Below are positions 1 through 8,123 of a stretch of DNA of 64,000 nucleotides, piece after piece. The DNA lies in contig LNDX01000007.1 of assembly GCA_001464475.1 (NCBI GenBank), forward strand, positions 1 to 64,000, given 5' to 3'. The stretch comes from Flavobacteriaceae bacterium Ga0077528 (GTDB lineage: Bacteria; Bacteroidota; Bacteroidia; Flavobacteriales; Flavobacteriaceae). The position numbers and the translations under genes are program-made. Below the pieces are notes generated by a model that had not been told where the DNA came from, ran no database searches, and saw nothing but the letters and a program-made list of their open reading frames with translations. Numbering within the stretch: position 1 is the stretch's first letter; each line of letters begins with the position of its first letter.

Positions 1-923
1 CAGCTCCTATTACCGATTTAGTAAACTATCAAGCTTACACACATACGCTTTGGATTAGTGTTAAAAATAAAGTAACAGGTTGTGAGGAAATAGGATCGTT
101 TAATATTTATGTTGAACAACCACCAACACCGCTTATCACAGCGCCTACAGATGTGATTTGTGTGGATTATAATACCCAACAAGTAGTTAGAACATTAGTT
201 TTAACGGCAGAAAATACAACAGCATACTTACCTGGAACCACACCATTAACTTACACTTACCAATGGTATGACCAGGCAGGTGTTGCAATACCTGGAGCTA
301 CCAGCCAGACTTATGAAGTAGTTAATCCTCTTCCAGATACGATAAGTAGTGATTTTACGGTAGTTATGACAAGTACATCTGTGCAAGGATGTAGTGATGA
401 ATCGCCATCATTTACTGTATTACAATCAGGACAAGCTGTGGCTGTTGGTGTAGGCTATGAAGTAAGCAACGCTTTCTCTGATATGCAAACCATTACAGTA
501 ACTGTAACAGGATATGGAAGTTACTTATACAGCCTTGATGGAGGTCCGAGACAAACTGAGAATGTACCACTTGGAGTTCACACTATAACCGTATGGGATG
601 ACAAAGGTGGCGTAGCAAGTAGCTGTGATCCATTCCAATTAAGTGGTGTACAAATCATCGATTACCCTCACTATTTTACACCAAATGGTGACGGAATTAA
701 CGATACTTGGAATATTGTTGGTTTGGAAGATTATCCAAGTTTACAAATTAATATCTTTGATAGATTTGGTAAACTTATTAAACAAATCAGTCCATCAAGC
801 AAAGGATGGGATGGTACCTACAACGGAAACCTAATGCCATCAACGGATTACTGGTTTACAGTCAAATATCCTGAAGCTGGTGCGATGAAAGAATTCAAAG
901 CGCATTTTGCACTGAAACGATAA
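1..923 (+). CDS. T9SS type B sorting domain protein, C-terminal part (5' end outside window)
   Basis: The reading frame is open from base 3 and continues past the left edge, so only the last ~306 residues are visible. They hold Ig-like/adhesin-type beta segments (repeated PxxVICVDYN- and TYQWYDQ-like stretches). The C-terminal ~85 residues are a gliding-motility-associated type B sorting domain: FTPNGDGINDTW, then IFDRFGKLI and GWDGTYNG, ending in a short basic tail. Such domains direct proteins through the outer membrane by the type IX system. It is probably a large cell-surface adhesin, but the function of the rest cannot be judged from here. The gene converges on the aminotransferase across a shared terminator. 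Confidence 0.9.
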   Translation, partial: APITDLVNYQAYTHTLWISVKNKVTGCEEIGSFNIYVEQPPTPLITAPTDVICVDYNTQQVVRTLVLTAENTTAYLPGTTPLTYTYQWYDQAGVAIPGATSQTYEVVNPLPDTISSDFTVVMTSTSVQGCSDESPSFTVLQSGQAVAVGVGYEVSNAFSDMQTITVTVTGYGSYLYSLDGGPRQTENVPLGVHTITVWDDKGGVASSCDPFQLSGVQIIDYPHYFTPNGDGINDTWNIVGLEDYPSLQINIFDRFGKLIKQISPSSKGWDGTYNGNLMPSTDYWFTVKYPEAGAMKEFKAHFALKR

Positions 924-940
924 ATATGTATATGTAAAGC

Positions 941-975
941 AAAAAAAATACTCCTTATTATTGAGGAGTATTTTT
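941..975. terminator. Bidirectional intrinsic terminator
   Basis: AATACTCC and GGAGTATT form an 8-bp stem (947-954 / 965-972) with an A-run before and a T-run after it. It can serve both convergent genes. Confidence 0.8.
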
Positions 976-997
976 TTTATAATATTATGATAATTTA

Positions 998-2191
998 TTA
1001 AGCGTTGTAAACTCTTAATGCCTCTTTTAAAATTTGTACAGAACGAACTAAGTCTTCTTTCTTTAAAACATAAGCGATTCTTACTTCATTTAGGCCTACA
1101 TTTGGAGTTGAATAAAATCCGGCAGCAGGAGCAATCATAACAGTTTCTCCATTGTTGTCGTAAGATTCTAATAACCATTGTGCAAAATCATCTGCATTTT
1201 TAACAGGTAATTGAGCAATACAATAGAAAGCACCTTTTGGAGTAGCCACTTTTACACCTTCAATTTTATTTAATTCAGAAACAAGTGTATCTCTTCTTTC
1301 TTTATATTCTTCAATTACTTCTGTAAAATAACTTTGCGGAGTTTCTAAAGCAGCTTCACTTGCAATTTGAGCAAACGTTGGAGGACTCAAACGAGCTTGT
1401 GCAAACTTCATAGCAGTAGCCATCAATTCTTTATTTTTAGAAACAATGCAACCAATTCTTGCTCCACACATACTATAACGTTTTGAAACAGAATCAATCA
1501 TAATAGCATTTTCTTCAATTCCAGGAACATTCATAACAGAATAGTGTTTATCATTTTCATCATAGATAAACTCACGATAAACTTCATCTGCAATTAAAAA
1601 TAAGTCATGTTTTTTTACAATTTCTGCTAATTGTTGTATTTCTTCTTTAGAATATAAATAACCTGTTGGGTTACCTGGATTACAAATAAGAATTGCTTTA
1701 GTTTTTGATGTAATCAATTTCTCAAAAGCAGCAATAGGAGGTAAGGCAAATCCATCGTCAATAGTTGAAATAACCGGAACCACTTTTACCCCAGATGCAG
1801 TTGAAAATCCGTTATAATTTGCGTAAAAAGGTTCAGGAATAATAATTTCATCATCAACATCCATTGTGCTTCCCATAGCAAATAATAATGCTTCAGAACC
1901 ACCTGTAGTAATGATGATGTCTTGAACGTCAATTGGTAATCCGTGAGATTTGTAATATTGTGAAAGCTTCGTTCTGTAACTTTCAAAACCTGCAGAATGA
2001 CTGTATTCTAGAACGCTTATATCTGCATTTTTAACTGCATTTAATGCAACTTCAGGTGTTTTAATATCAGGTTGACCAATATTTAAATGATATACTTTAT
2101 TACCTTTTTTCTTTGCAATATCTGCATAAGGCACCAATTTTCTTATTGGCGATTCGGGCATTTGTTTTCCTTTGTTCGAAACTTTTGGCAT
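998..2191 (-). CDS. PLP-dependent aminotransferase, class I (aspartate aminotransferase-like)
   Basis: A fold-type I aminotransferase of about 397 residues. Seen: an N-terminal substrate-binding signature (LNIGQPD), NPGNPTG, the IADEVYREF aspartate region, and the Schiff-base lysine in SVSKRYSMCGARIG, followed by the C-terminal VRIAYV arginine region. The family transfers amino groups between amino acids and 2-oxo acids in the cytosol; the sequence alone does not fix the substrate. I start at the ATG at 2191 (MPKVSNKGKQMPES), because the upstream in-frame extension to 2221 adds ten residues that do not look like the family. It is a single gene, with its own terminator at the 3' end. Confidence 0.9.
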   Translation of the reverse strand: MPKVSNKGKQMPESPIRKLVPYADIAKKKGNKVYHLNIGQPDIKTPEVALNAVKNADISVLEYSHSAGFESYRTKLSQYYKSHGLPIDVQDIIITTGGSEALLFAMGSTMDVDDEIIIPEPFYANYNGFSTASGVKVVPVISTIDDGFALPPIAAFEKLITSKTKAILICNPGNPTGYLYSKEEIQQLAEIVKKHDLFLIADEVYREFIYDENDKHYSVMNVPGIEENAIMIDSVSKRYSMCGARIGCIVSKNKELMATAMKFAQARLSPPTFAQIASEAALETPQSYFTEVIEEYKERRDTLVSELNKIEGVKVATPKGAFYCIAQLPVKNADDFAQWLLESYDNNGETVMIAPAAGFYSTPNVGLNEVRIAYVLKKEDLVRSVQILKEALRVYNA

Positions 2192-2295
2192 GATTGAAAA
2201 TTTAGTTGTGCAAATTTGCAATTTTTTATTGTATTTATTGTTAAAAATGATTTTTCAACAACAATATTTTATTAAATTTATGAAAAATATTTTTG

Positions 2296-3627
2296 ATGAA
2301 GTTTAAGATAATCGCCATTCTCATTTTTTTATTTAGTTCCAATAGTTGGTCTCAAAATGGTTTTCAGTTTCAGACTAACAAGAAAAAAATTTCAATTCCA
2401 TTCAAGTTTATAAACAATTTAATAATTATTCCAATACAAGTTAATGGTGTTTCCTTAAACTTTATGGTTGATACTGGAGTCGAAGAAACAATCTTGTTTA
2501 GCATTGATGATACTAATGGTGTAAATTTTTCAAAAATAGAAAAAATACGAATAAGAGGATTTGGGAGTAACGATGCTTTTGACGCCTATAAATCTGATAA
2601 TAATAAATTAGAAATCAAAAACTACATTGATAACAATCATAATATTTATCTTGTTTTAGATCAAAATATTAACATTTCCTCTCAAGTTGGTGTCCCAGTA
2701 AATGGAATCATTGGTAGTAAGTTGTTTCAAAATAATTGTGTAAAAATCGACTATATTTCTAAGCGTATTGTTATTTACAACAAAAATGAAAAACAATTAA
2801 TATCAGCTATTAAAAACTATTATAGTTATCCAATACAGTTAGTTCAAGGAAAACCATATTTGAATGTTAATGCCTTTTTTAATACTAAAAAACAACCTCT
2901 TAATGCAAAACTTTTAATTGATACCGGAAATACAGATGCCTTTTGGTTTTTTAAACATAAAGACAAAGGTATTGAAATACCAATAAAAAATATTGATGAT
3001 TTTTTAGGTAGAGGATTCAGTGGTGATGTTTTTGGGAAGAGAGGAAGAATTCCTTCAATTTCTATTGGAAATTATAATTTTAAAGATCCAATTGCAGCTT
3101 TTCCAGATACAATTGCAACTTCAGATATTGACAAAATTGAAGGTAGATTGGGTTCTGTAGGTTCAGAAGTTATGAGAAGATTTTCTACAATTTACGATTA
3201 CAATAATAATTTAATTTACTTAAAGAAAAACAGTAATTACAAAGAATCCTTTAGTTTCAATATGTCTGGAGTAGAAGTACAGCATCAAGGCTTACAATGG
3301 ATCACAGAAACATATAAAAGTAACACAGTTGTAAACAATAATTTATTTGATGCTAATGGCAACAAATTAGAAAACAATCTTAAATACAGGTTTGAGTTAA
3401 AACCAATTTACGTTATAGCTAACGTAAGAAAAGATTCGCCAGCTGCAATAGCTGGATTGAAAAAAGAAGATATTATTGTAACAATCAACAATCAAAATGG
3501 GTACAATTTTACTTTAGAAAAAATAAACGAACTCCTCAAATCAGAAGAAGGTAAATCCATTGAATTTGAAATTGATAGAAAAGGCAAAATCATGAAATTC
3601 AGATTCCAATTGAAAAATATATTATAA
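2296..3627 (+). CDS. Exported retropepsin-like aspartic protease with C-terminal PDZ domain
   Basis: Signal peptide of about 20 residues (hydrophobic, ending WSQ). Two aspartyl-protease half-sites follow: VDTG near residue 59 and IDTG near residue 208, each in a hydrophobic-hydrophobic-D-T-G setting. Both lobes are therefore encoded in one chain. Residues ~375-440 form a PDZ domain (ANVRKDSPAAIAGLKKEDIIVTING-like). Likely a periplasmic or surface-attached protease; the substrate is unknown. A TTG precedes the ATG at 2296; the ATG is preferred. A TATTTTTG box at 2288-2295 touches the ATG, so promoter and start assignment remain open. No operon partners. Confidence 0.8.
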   Translation: MKFKIIAILIFLFSSNSWSQNGFQFQTNKKKISIPFKFINNLIIIPIQVNGVSLNFMVDTGVEETILFSIDDTNGVNFSKIEKIRIRGFGSNDAFDAYKSDNNKLEIKNYIDNNHNIYLVLDQNINISSQVGVPVNGIIGSKLFQNNCVKIDYISKRIVIYNKNEKQLISAIKNYYSYPIQLVQGKPYLNVNAFFNTKKQPLNAKLLIDTGNTDAFWFFKHKDKGIEIPIKNIDDFLGRGFSGDVFGKRGRIPSISIGNYNFKDPIAAFPDTIATSDIDKIEGRLGSVGSEVMRRFSTIYDYNNNLIYLKKNSNYKESFSFNMSGVEVQHQGLQWITETYKSNTVVNNNLFDANGNKLENNLKYRFELKPIYVIANVRKDSPAAIAGLKKEDIIVTINNQNGYNFTLEKINELLKSEEGKSIEFEIDRKGKIMKFRFQLKNIL

Positions 3628-3657
3628 AAAAAACGTCCGCGGTTTGCGAACGTCTTA
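3628..3657 (-). terminator. Intrinsic terminator for the DUF1573 gene
   Basis: On the minus strand ACGTTCGC and GCGGACGT form an 8-bp stem (one U.G wobble) followed by a run of T. On the plus strand the same pairing has a mismatch, so minus is the better direction. Confidence 0.7.
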
Positions 3658-3660
3658 AAT

Positions 3661-4095
3661 TTATGATTTTTCCATCAAACTTTGCTTTTTCTCTAGCGGA
3701 TTGACTTCTTTCTTTACAATCACTTCACCTTTTATTTTTAAGGCTACCATTCCACTTTCAACATTTACAGCATTAGTTTCAACTGTAATAGTTTTTCTTA
3801 TTGGACCTGGATTCATATTGTATTTCACCTCAATTATACCAGTTTTACCAGGTTGAATAGGAGTTTTTGGATAATCAGCAACCGTACATCCACAAGTAGA
3901 TTTGGCATTAGTAATCACCAAAGGAGCATCTCCAGTATTGGTGAATTCAAACTTTCTCAAACCATCGTCAGTATCTTTGGTAACAGTTCCGTAGTCAATA
4001 GTATTGTCTTTATCTTTAAAAACAATCTTTGGTCCAGTTTGAGCAAAAGCTACACTGTTTAGAACTACAAAAGCGATAAATAATATTTTTTTCAT
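3661..4095 (-). CDS. DUF1573 domain exported protein
   Basis: About 144 residues with a signal peptide (MKKILFIAFVVLNSVAFAQ) and one DUF1573/Ig-like beta-sandwich domain. It carries the family hallmark FTNTGDAPLVI and the STCGCTV cysteine motif, followed by PGKTGIIEVKY. Members are common in Bacteroidota and are exported; their biochemical role is not established. The ATG at 4095 is chosen because the seven residues before it (from 4116) would weaken the signal peptide. Single gene. Confidence 0.85.
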   Translation of the reverse strand: MKKILFIAFVVLNSVAFAQTGPKIVFKDKDNTIDYGTVTKDTDDGLRKFEFTNTGDAPLVITNAKSTCGCTVADYPKTPIQPGKTGIIEVKYNMNPGPIRKTITVETNAVNVESGMVALKIKGEVIVKKEVNPLEKKQSLMEKS

Positions 4096-4192
4096 TACGT
4101 TAATTTTTGGTTTCATTGGATTAGTAAAATTACGACTTTAAATTTATAAGCAAAATTTTAATTCTTAATTTTTTATAAAAGTACTTATTACT

Positions 4193-4200
4193 TACTTTTG
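4193..4200 (+). promoter_or_regulatory. Candidate -7 box (TACTTTTG), distal valS promoter
   Basis: Perfect match to the Bacteroidota -7 consensus TAnnTTTG. It lies about 200 bp before valS and upstream of a structured element. No clear -33 TTG was found at the usual distance. Confidence 0.4.
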
Positions 4201-4233
4201 CAGTAATAATTACAAAAAACATACCAAAGATTT

Positions 4234-4320
4234 TAAGGAGCGAATGGCTAGGGATTTATCAGCAATCCATATTCCTGCTTTCCGAGTTACATGGTAACTT
4301 TTCCAATCAGGGCTAAAAAG
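4234..4320 (-). ncRNA. Candidate structured RNA element upstream of valS (Flavo-1-like?)
   Basis: The intergenic stretch between the DUF1573 gene and valS holds three local stems: GGATT/AATCC (4252-4256/4264-4268), AGTTAC/GTAACT (4285-4290/4294-4299), and an outer CCTG/CAGG (4274-4277/4308-4311) enclosing the second. Read on the minus strand it begins TAGCCCTGATTGG and contains GGAAAGCAGGAA. From memory this resembles a recurrent flavobacterial intergenic RNA (Flavo-1 class), but I could not test this. The strand is uncertain; if read on plus it would be a valS leader. The rest of 4096-4400 holds two promoter boxes and a heptad repeat. Confidence 0.35.
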
Positions 4321-4331
4321 TTTTTGTATTG

Positions 4332-4339
4332 TACTTTTG
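4332..4339 (+). promoter_or_regulatory. valS: Candidate -7 box (TACTTTTG), proximal valS promoter
   Basis: Perfect TAnnTTTG match 61 nt before the valS ATG. This is the more conventional of the two candidate valS promoters. Confidence 0.5.
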
Positions 4340-4366
4340 TTAATTTTATAAAACACTTTCAGTATA

Positions 4367-4400
4367 AATCTGAAATCTAAAATCTGAAATCTAAAATTAT
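4367..4400 (+). repeat. Heptad tandem repeat AATCTGA/AATCTAA abutting the valS start codon
   Basis: Four consecutive 7-mers (AATCTGA, AATCTAA, AATCTGA, AATCTAA), then AATTAT running directly into the ATG at 4401. They lie inside the presumed 5' untranslated region. Confidence 0.85.
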
Positions 4401-7031
4401 ATGATTCCTGCACAATTCAACGCCAAAGAAGTAGAACAAAAATGGTATGACTATTGGATGAAAAACGACTATTTCACATCCAAACCAGACCATAGAACAC
4501 CTTACACCATTGTTATTCCACCACCAAACGTGACTGGAGTTTTGCACATGGGACACATGTTGAACAATACTATTCAAGATGTATTGATTCGTCGTGCGCG
4601 TCTTAAAGGTTTCAATGCTTGTTGGGTTCCAGGAACTGACCATGCCTCTATTGCAACTGAAGCAAAAGTTGTTGCCAAACTAAAAAGTGAAGGAATCAAC
4701 AAAAACGATTTAACGCGTGAAGAATTCCTAAAGCACGCTTGGGATTGGACCAACAAATATGGCGGAACCATTTTAGAACAACTAAAGCAATTAGGTTGCT
4801 CTTGCGATTGGAGCAGAACCAAATTCACTATGGACGAAGATATGTCGGCGTCTGTAATTCATTCATTTGTAGATTTATACAACAAAGGATTGATTTATCG
4901 CGGTTATCGAATGGTAAATTGGGATCCAGAAGCAAAAACGACTTTGTCTGATGAAGAAGTAATCTTTGAAGAACGTCAGGGAAAATTATACTTCTTAAAA
5001 TATAAAATTGAAGGTTCAGAAGATTTCCTTATTGTTGCAACAACGCGTCCTGAAACTATTTTTGGCGATACAGCTATTTGTATCAATCCAAACGACGAAC
5101 GTTTTACTCATTTGAAAGGTAAAAAAGCAATTATCCCAATTTCAGGAAGAGTTATTCCTATTATTGAGGATGAATATGTAGATATCGAATTCGGAACTGG
5201 TTGTCTAAAAGTGACTCCAGCGCACGATATGAATGATAAAACTTTAGGTGAAAAGCACAATTTAGAAATCATTGATATTTTTAATGACGATGCTTCTCTA
5301 AATTCATTCGGATTGCATTATCAAGGAAAAGATCGTTTTGTAGTTCGTGAAGAAATTGCAAAAGAGCTTGAAACAATTGGTGCTTTAGCTAAAACCGAAA
5401 CGCATTTAAATAAAGTAGGAACTTCAGAAAGAACCAAAGCGGTAATCGAACCACGTTTGTCAGACCAATGGTTTTTAAGCATGGAAGAATTGGTAAAACC
5501 TGCCATTAAAGCTGTTCTTGAAACCGAAGAAGTAAAATTATATCCATCACGTTTCAATAATACCTACAAACATTGGTTAGAAAACATTCGCGATTGGAAT
5601 ATTTCTCGTCAACTTTGGTGGGGTCAACAAATTCCAGCTTATTTCTATGGAGACGGAAAAGAAGACTTCGTAGTTGCTAAAAATATAGAAGAAGCTCTAG
5701 TTTTGGCACAAGAAGCGACAAACAATAAACAATTAACCATAAACGACTTAAAACAAGATGCCGATGCACTAGATACTTGGTTTTCTTCATGGTTGTGGCC
5801 AATGGCAGTTTTTGGTGGAATACTTGATCCTGAAAATGAAGATTACAAATACTATTATCCAACAAATGATTTAGTAACTGGTCCAGATATTTTGTTTTTC
5901 TGGGTTGCGAGAATGATTATTGCCGGTTACGAATATGCTGGTGAAAAACCATTCACCAATGTATATTTAACAGGTTTAGTTCGTGATAAACAACGTCGTA
6001 AGATGTCAAAATCATTAGGAAATTCACCTGAACCATTAGAATTAATCGAGAAATTCGGTGCCGATGGTGTTCGTGTTGGATTGCTTTTAAGTGCTTCTGC
6101 AGGAAACGATATCATGTTTGATGAAGAATTGTGCAGCCAAGGAAAAGCATTTTCTAACAAAATATGGAATGCCTTCAAATTGATAAAAGGCTGGGAAGTT
6201 TCTGATGCAATTCCGCAACCAGAATCTTCTAAAGTAGCTATCGAATGGTATGAAACTAAGTTGCAAAGAACCTTAACCGAAATCGAAGAAAACTTTGATA
6301 AATACAGAATTTCTGATGCTTTGATGGGTATTTACAAATTGGTTTGGGACGATTTCTGTTCGTGGTTTTTAGAAATGATAAAACCTGCTTACCAACAGCC
6401 AGTTGACAAAGCAACGTTTGACAAAGCAATAGAAATGTTGGAAAACAACTTGAAGTTATTGCATCCATTCATGCCGTTTTTAACGGAAGAAATTTGGCAA
6501 CATATTGCTGATAGAACTCCAGAACAAGCCTTAATTGTTTCAGAATGGCCAAAGGCAAAAGCGTATGACGAAAAGCTTATTGCCGATTTCGATTTTGCTA
6601 TGGAAGTAATCTCAGGAATTAGAACCATTAGAAAAGATAAGAACATTCCGTTTAAAGATGCTATCGATTTGAAAGTAGTGAATAACGAAAATGCTTCAAC
6701 TTATTTTGATGCCGTTATCATGAAATTAGGAAATGTAGTTGCTTTAGAGTACGTATCCGATAAAGTAGATGGTGCATTGTCTTACAGAGTAAAATCTAAC
6801 GAATACTTTATTCCAATCACCGGAAATATTGATGTTGAAGCCGAAGTAGCTAAATTAACCGAAGAGTTAAACTACACCAAAGGATTCTTAAAATCGGTAC
6901 AATCTAAGTTATCTAACGAGAAGTTTGTAAACGGCGCACCAGAAAAAGTATTAGAAATGGAACGCAAAAAAGAAGCCGATGCTTTAGCTAAAATAGCCAC
7001 AATAGAACAAAGTATTGCTGGTTTAAAATAA
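4401..7031 (+). CDS. valS: Valine--tRNA ligase
   Basis: 876 residues, a normal full-length class Ia synthetase that charges tRNA-Val in the cytosol. Seen: [13 protein letters not shown] with the HIGH-type signature HMGH at residues 49-52, a CP1 editing insertion ([12 protein letters not shown]), the [12 protein letters not shown] segment typical of ValRS, and KMSKS at 534-538. An anticodon-binding domain and a C-terminal coiled-coil arm (ends [11 protein letters not shown]) follow. The transcript probably starts near 4345 or 4206, giving a leader that contains heptad repeats and possibly the structured element. It stands alone and ends at a strong terminator. Confidence 0.98.
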   Translation: MIPAQFNAKEVEQKWYDYWMKNDYFTSKPDHRTPYTIVIPPPNVTGVLHMGHMLNNTIQDVLIRRARLKGFNACWVPGTDHASIATEAKVVAKLKSEGINKNDLTREEFLKHAWDWTNKYGGTILEQLKQLGCSCDWSRTKFTMDEDMSASVIHSFVDLYNKGLIYRGYRMVNWDPEAKTTLSDEEVIFEERQGKLYFLKYKIEGSEDFLIVATTRPETIFGDTAICINPNDERFTHLKGKKAIIPISGRVIPIIEDEYVDIEFGTGCLKVTPAHDMNDKTLGEKHNLEIIDIFNDDASLNSFGLHYQGKDRFVVREEIAKELETIGALAKTETHLNKVGTSERTKAVIEPRLSDQWFLSMEELVKPAIKAVLETEEVKLYPSRFNNTYKHWLENIRDWNISRQLWWGQQIPAYFYGDGKEDFVVAKNIEEALVLAQEATNNKQLTINDLKQDADALDTWFSSWLWPMAVFGGILDPENEDYKYYYPTNDLVTGPDILFFWVARMIIAGYEYAGEKPFTNVYLTGLVRDKQRRKMSKSLGNSPEPLELIEKFGADGVRVGLLLSASAGNDIMFDEELCSQGKAFSNKIWNAFKLIKGWEVSDAIPQPESSKVAIEWYETKLQRTLTEIEENFDKYRISDALMGIYKLVWDDFCSWFLEMIKPAYQQPVDKATFDKAIEMLENNLKLLHPFMPFLTEEIWQHIADRTPEQALIVSEWPKAKAYDEKLIADFDFAMEVISGIRTIRKDKNIPFKDAIDLKVVNNENASTYFDAVIMKLGNVVALEYVSDKVDGALSYRVKSNEYFIPITGNIDVEAEVAKLTEELNYTKGFLKSVQSKLSNEKFVNGAPEKVLEMERKKEADALAKIATIEQSIAGLK

Positions 7032-7034
7032 TAG

Positions 7035-7064
7035 AAAAGTCCTGAGAAATCAGGACTTTTTTTA
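7035..7064 (+). terminator. Intrinsic terminator after valS
   Basis: AAAAGTCCTGA / TCAGGACTTTT, an 11-bp perfect stem with a GAAA loop, followed by T. It also works on the minus strand for the converging LRR gene. Confidence 0.9.
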
Positions 7065-7069
7065 TGATT

Positions 7070-8047
7070 TTATTGTTTTAGAACTTTTTCTATTTTCTCA
7101 CCATTATCGGTGATAATTTTTACAAAATAAATACTATTACTATAATTAGAAAGATCTAACGATGATTGATTACTTTCTACAATTTTAGAAACTAAAAGCC
7201 TACTCAAACTATCATATAACTCAATACTTTTGATGATTTCATTACTATTAATGGTGATTATAGAGCTTGTTGGATTAGGATATAAAACTACTTTATTAGC
7301 TGCAAACTCTTCACTACTCAAACCACAATTGCTTGTAACTACTGGCTGTATCCCATTACAAGTAGCCAAAAATGTTTGTAATGGTGCAACCTCGTTAGTA
7401 TCTGCGCAAATGTTTGTTAAATTTGGATTTCCATTATTCCAACAATCCTGCCATGGAGATGCTAATCCAATTAGTTGCATTGAACCATTTTTAATATTGA
7501 TTGAATTAAGGTTAATATTATTATTACAAATCAATTCATTAAATAACAGATTATTACTAAAATCTAATGAAGTAAATAGGTTGTGATCACATTTTACTAA
7601 TTTTAAATTAGGTAAAACAGAAAAATCAATAGAAGTAAAGTTGTTATTATTAATCTGTAGTTGTTCAATGTTATTTAATCCATTTAAATTTAATGTACTT
7701 AAATTATTGGAATCACATCTTAAAAAAATTAATTGATTTAATGTTGATAAATTAATTGATGACAATAAATTAGTATTAATGAAAAGATATTGAACATTAG
7801 TAAAATATTCTATACCTGTTAAATCAGAAATATTTGATACTGCTAAAAATAAATAAGTTACCTGTAAAGCTTCACTTTGTTCTATTTCATCATTATTATT
7901 TAAGTCAATCACTGTATAACCAGCAGTTTGATTGTTTACATTTGCCGATAATAACTTAGTCTTAAAATTTATGTCTGGTATATTAATAATTTGAGAAAAA
8001 CCAATTATTTGAAAAAATAATAAAGGAAGTAAAAATGTCTTTTTCAT
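7070..8047 (-). CDS. Leucine-rich-repeat T9SS type A secreted protein
   Basis: 325 residues. Signal peptide (MKKTFLLPLLFFQIIGFSQ), then the segment IPDINFKTKLL with a calcium-loop-like DLNNNDEIEQSEAL, about six irregular ~21-residue leucine-rich repeats (LRCDSNNLSTLNLNGLNN type), a two-cysteine patch, and a C-terminal ~75-residue type A sorting domain (VVLYPNPTSS ... SIYFVKI). It has the same architecture as the larger protein at 10577-13045, so the two are probably distant paralogues. A surface or secreted binding protein; ligand unknown. Confidence 0.88.
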   Translation of the reverse strand: MKKTFLLPLLFFQIIGFSQIINIPDINFKTKLLSANVNNQTAGYTVIDLNNNDEIEQSEALQVTYLFLAVSNISDLTGIEYFTNVQYLFINTNLLSSINLSTLNQLIFLRCDSNNLSTLNLNGLNNIEQLQINNNNFTSIDFSVLPNLKLVKCDHNLFTSLDFSNNLLFNELICNNNINLNSINIKNGSMQLIGLASPWQDCWNNGNPNLTNICADTNEVAPLQTFLATCNGIQPVVTSNCGLSSEEFAANKVVLYPNPTSSIITINSNEIIKSIELYDSLSRLLVSKIVESNQSSLDLSNYSNSIYFVKIITDNGEKIEKVLKQ

Positions 8048-8073
8048 AAGATTAGTTTTTCAAATATAAAAAA

Positions 8074-8101
8074 ATCCTCAATCGAATTAACAATTGAGGA
8101 T
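8074..8101 (-). terminator. Intrinsic terminator for the M28 peptidase gene
   Basis: ATCCTCAAT / ATTGAGGAT, a 9-bp stem, followed on the minus strand by a T-run. Confidence 0.8.
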
Positions 8102-8123
8102 GAAATAGTTTTTATAGTAGGGT

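Noticed and set aside
4210-4413. Minus-strand 67-codon frame before valS
   Set aside because: No family likeness; it lies across the structured element and the heptad repeat.
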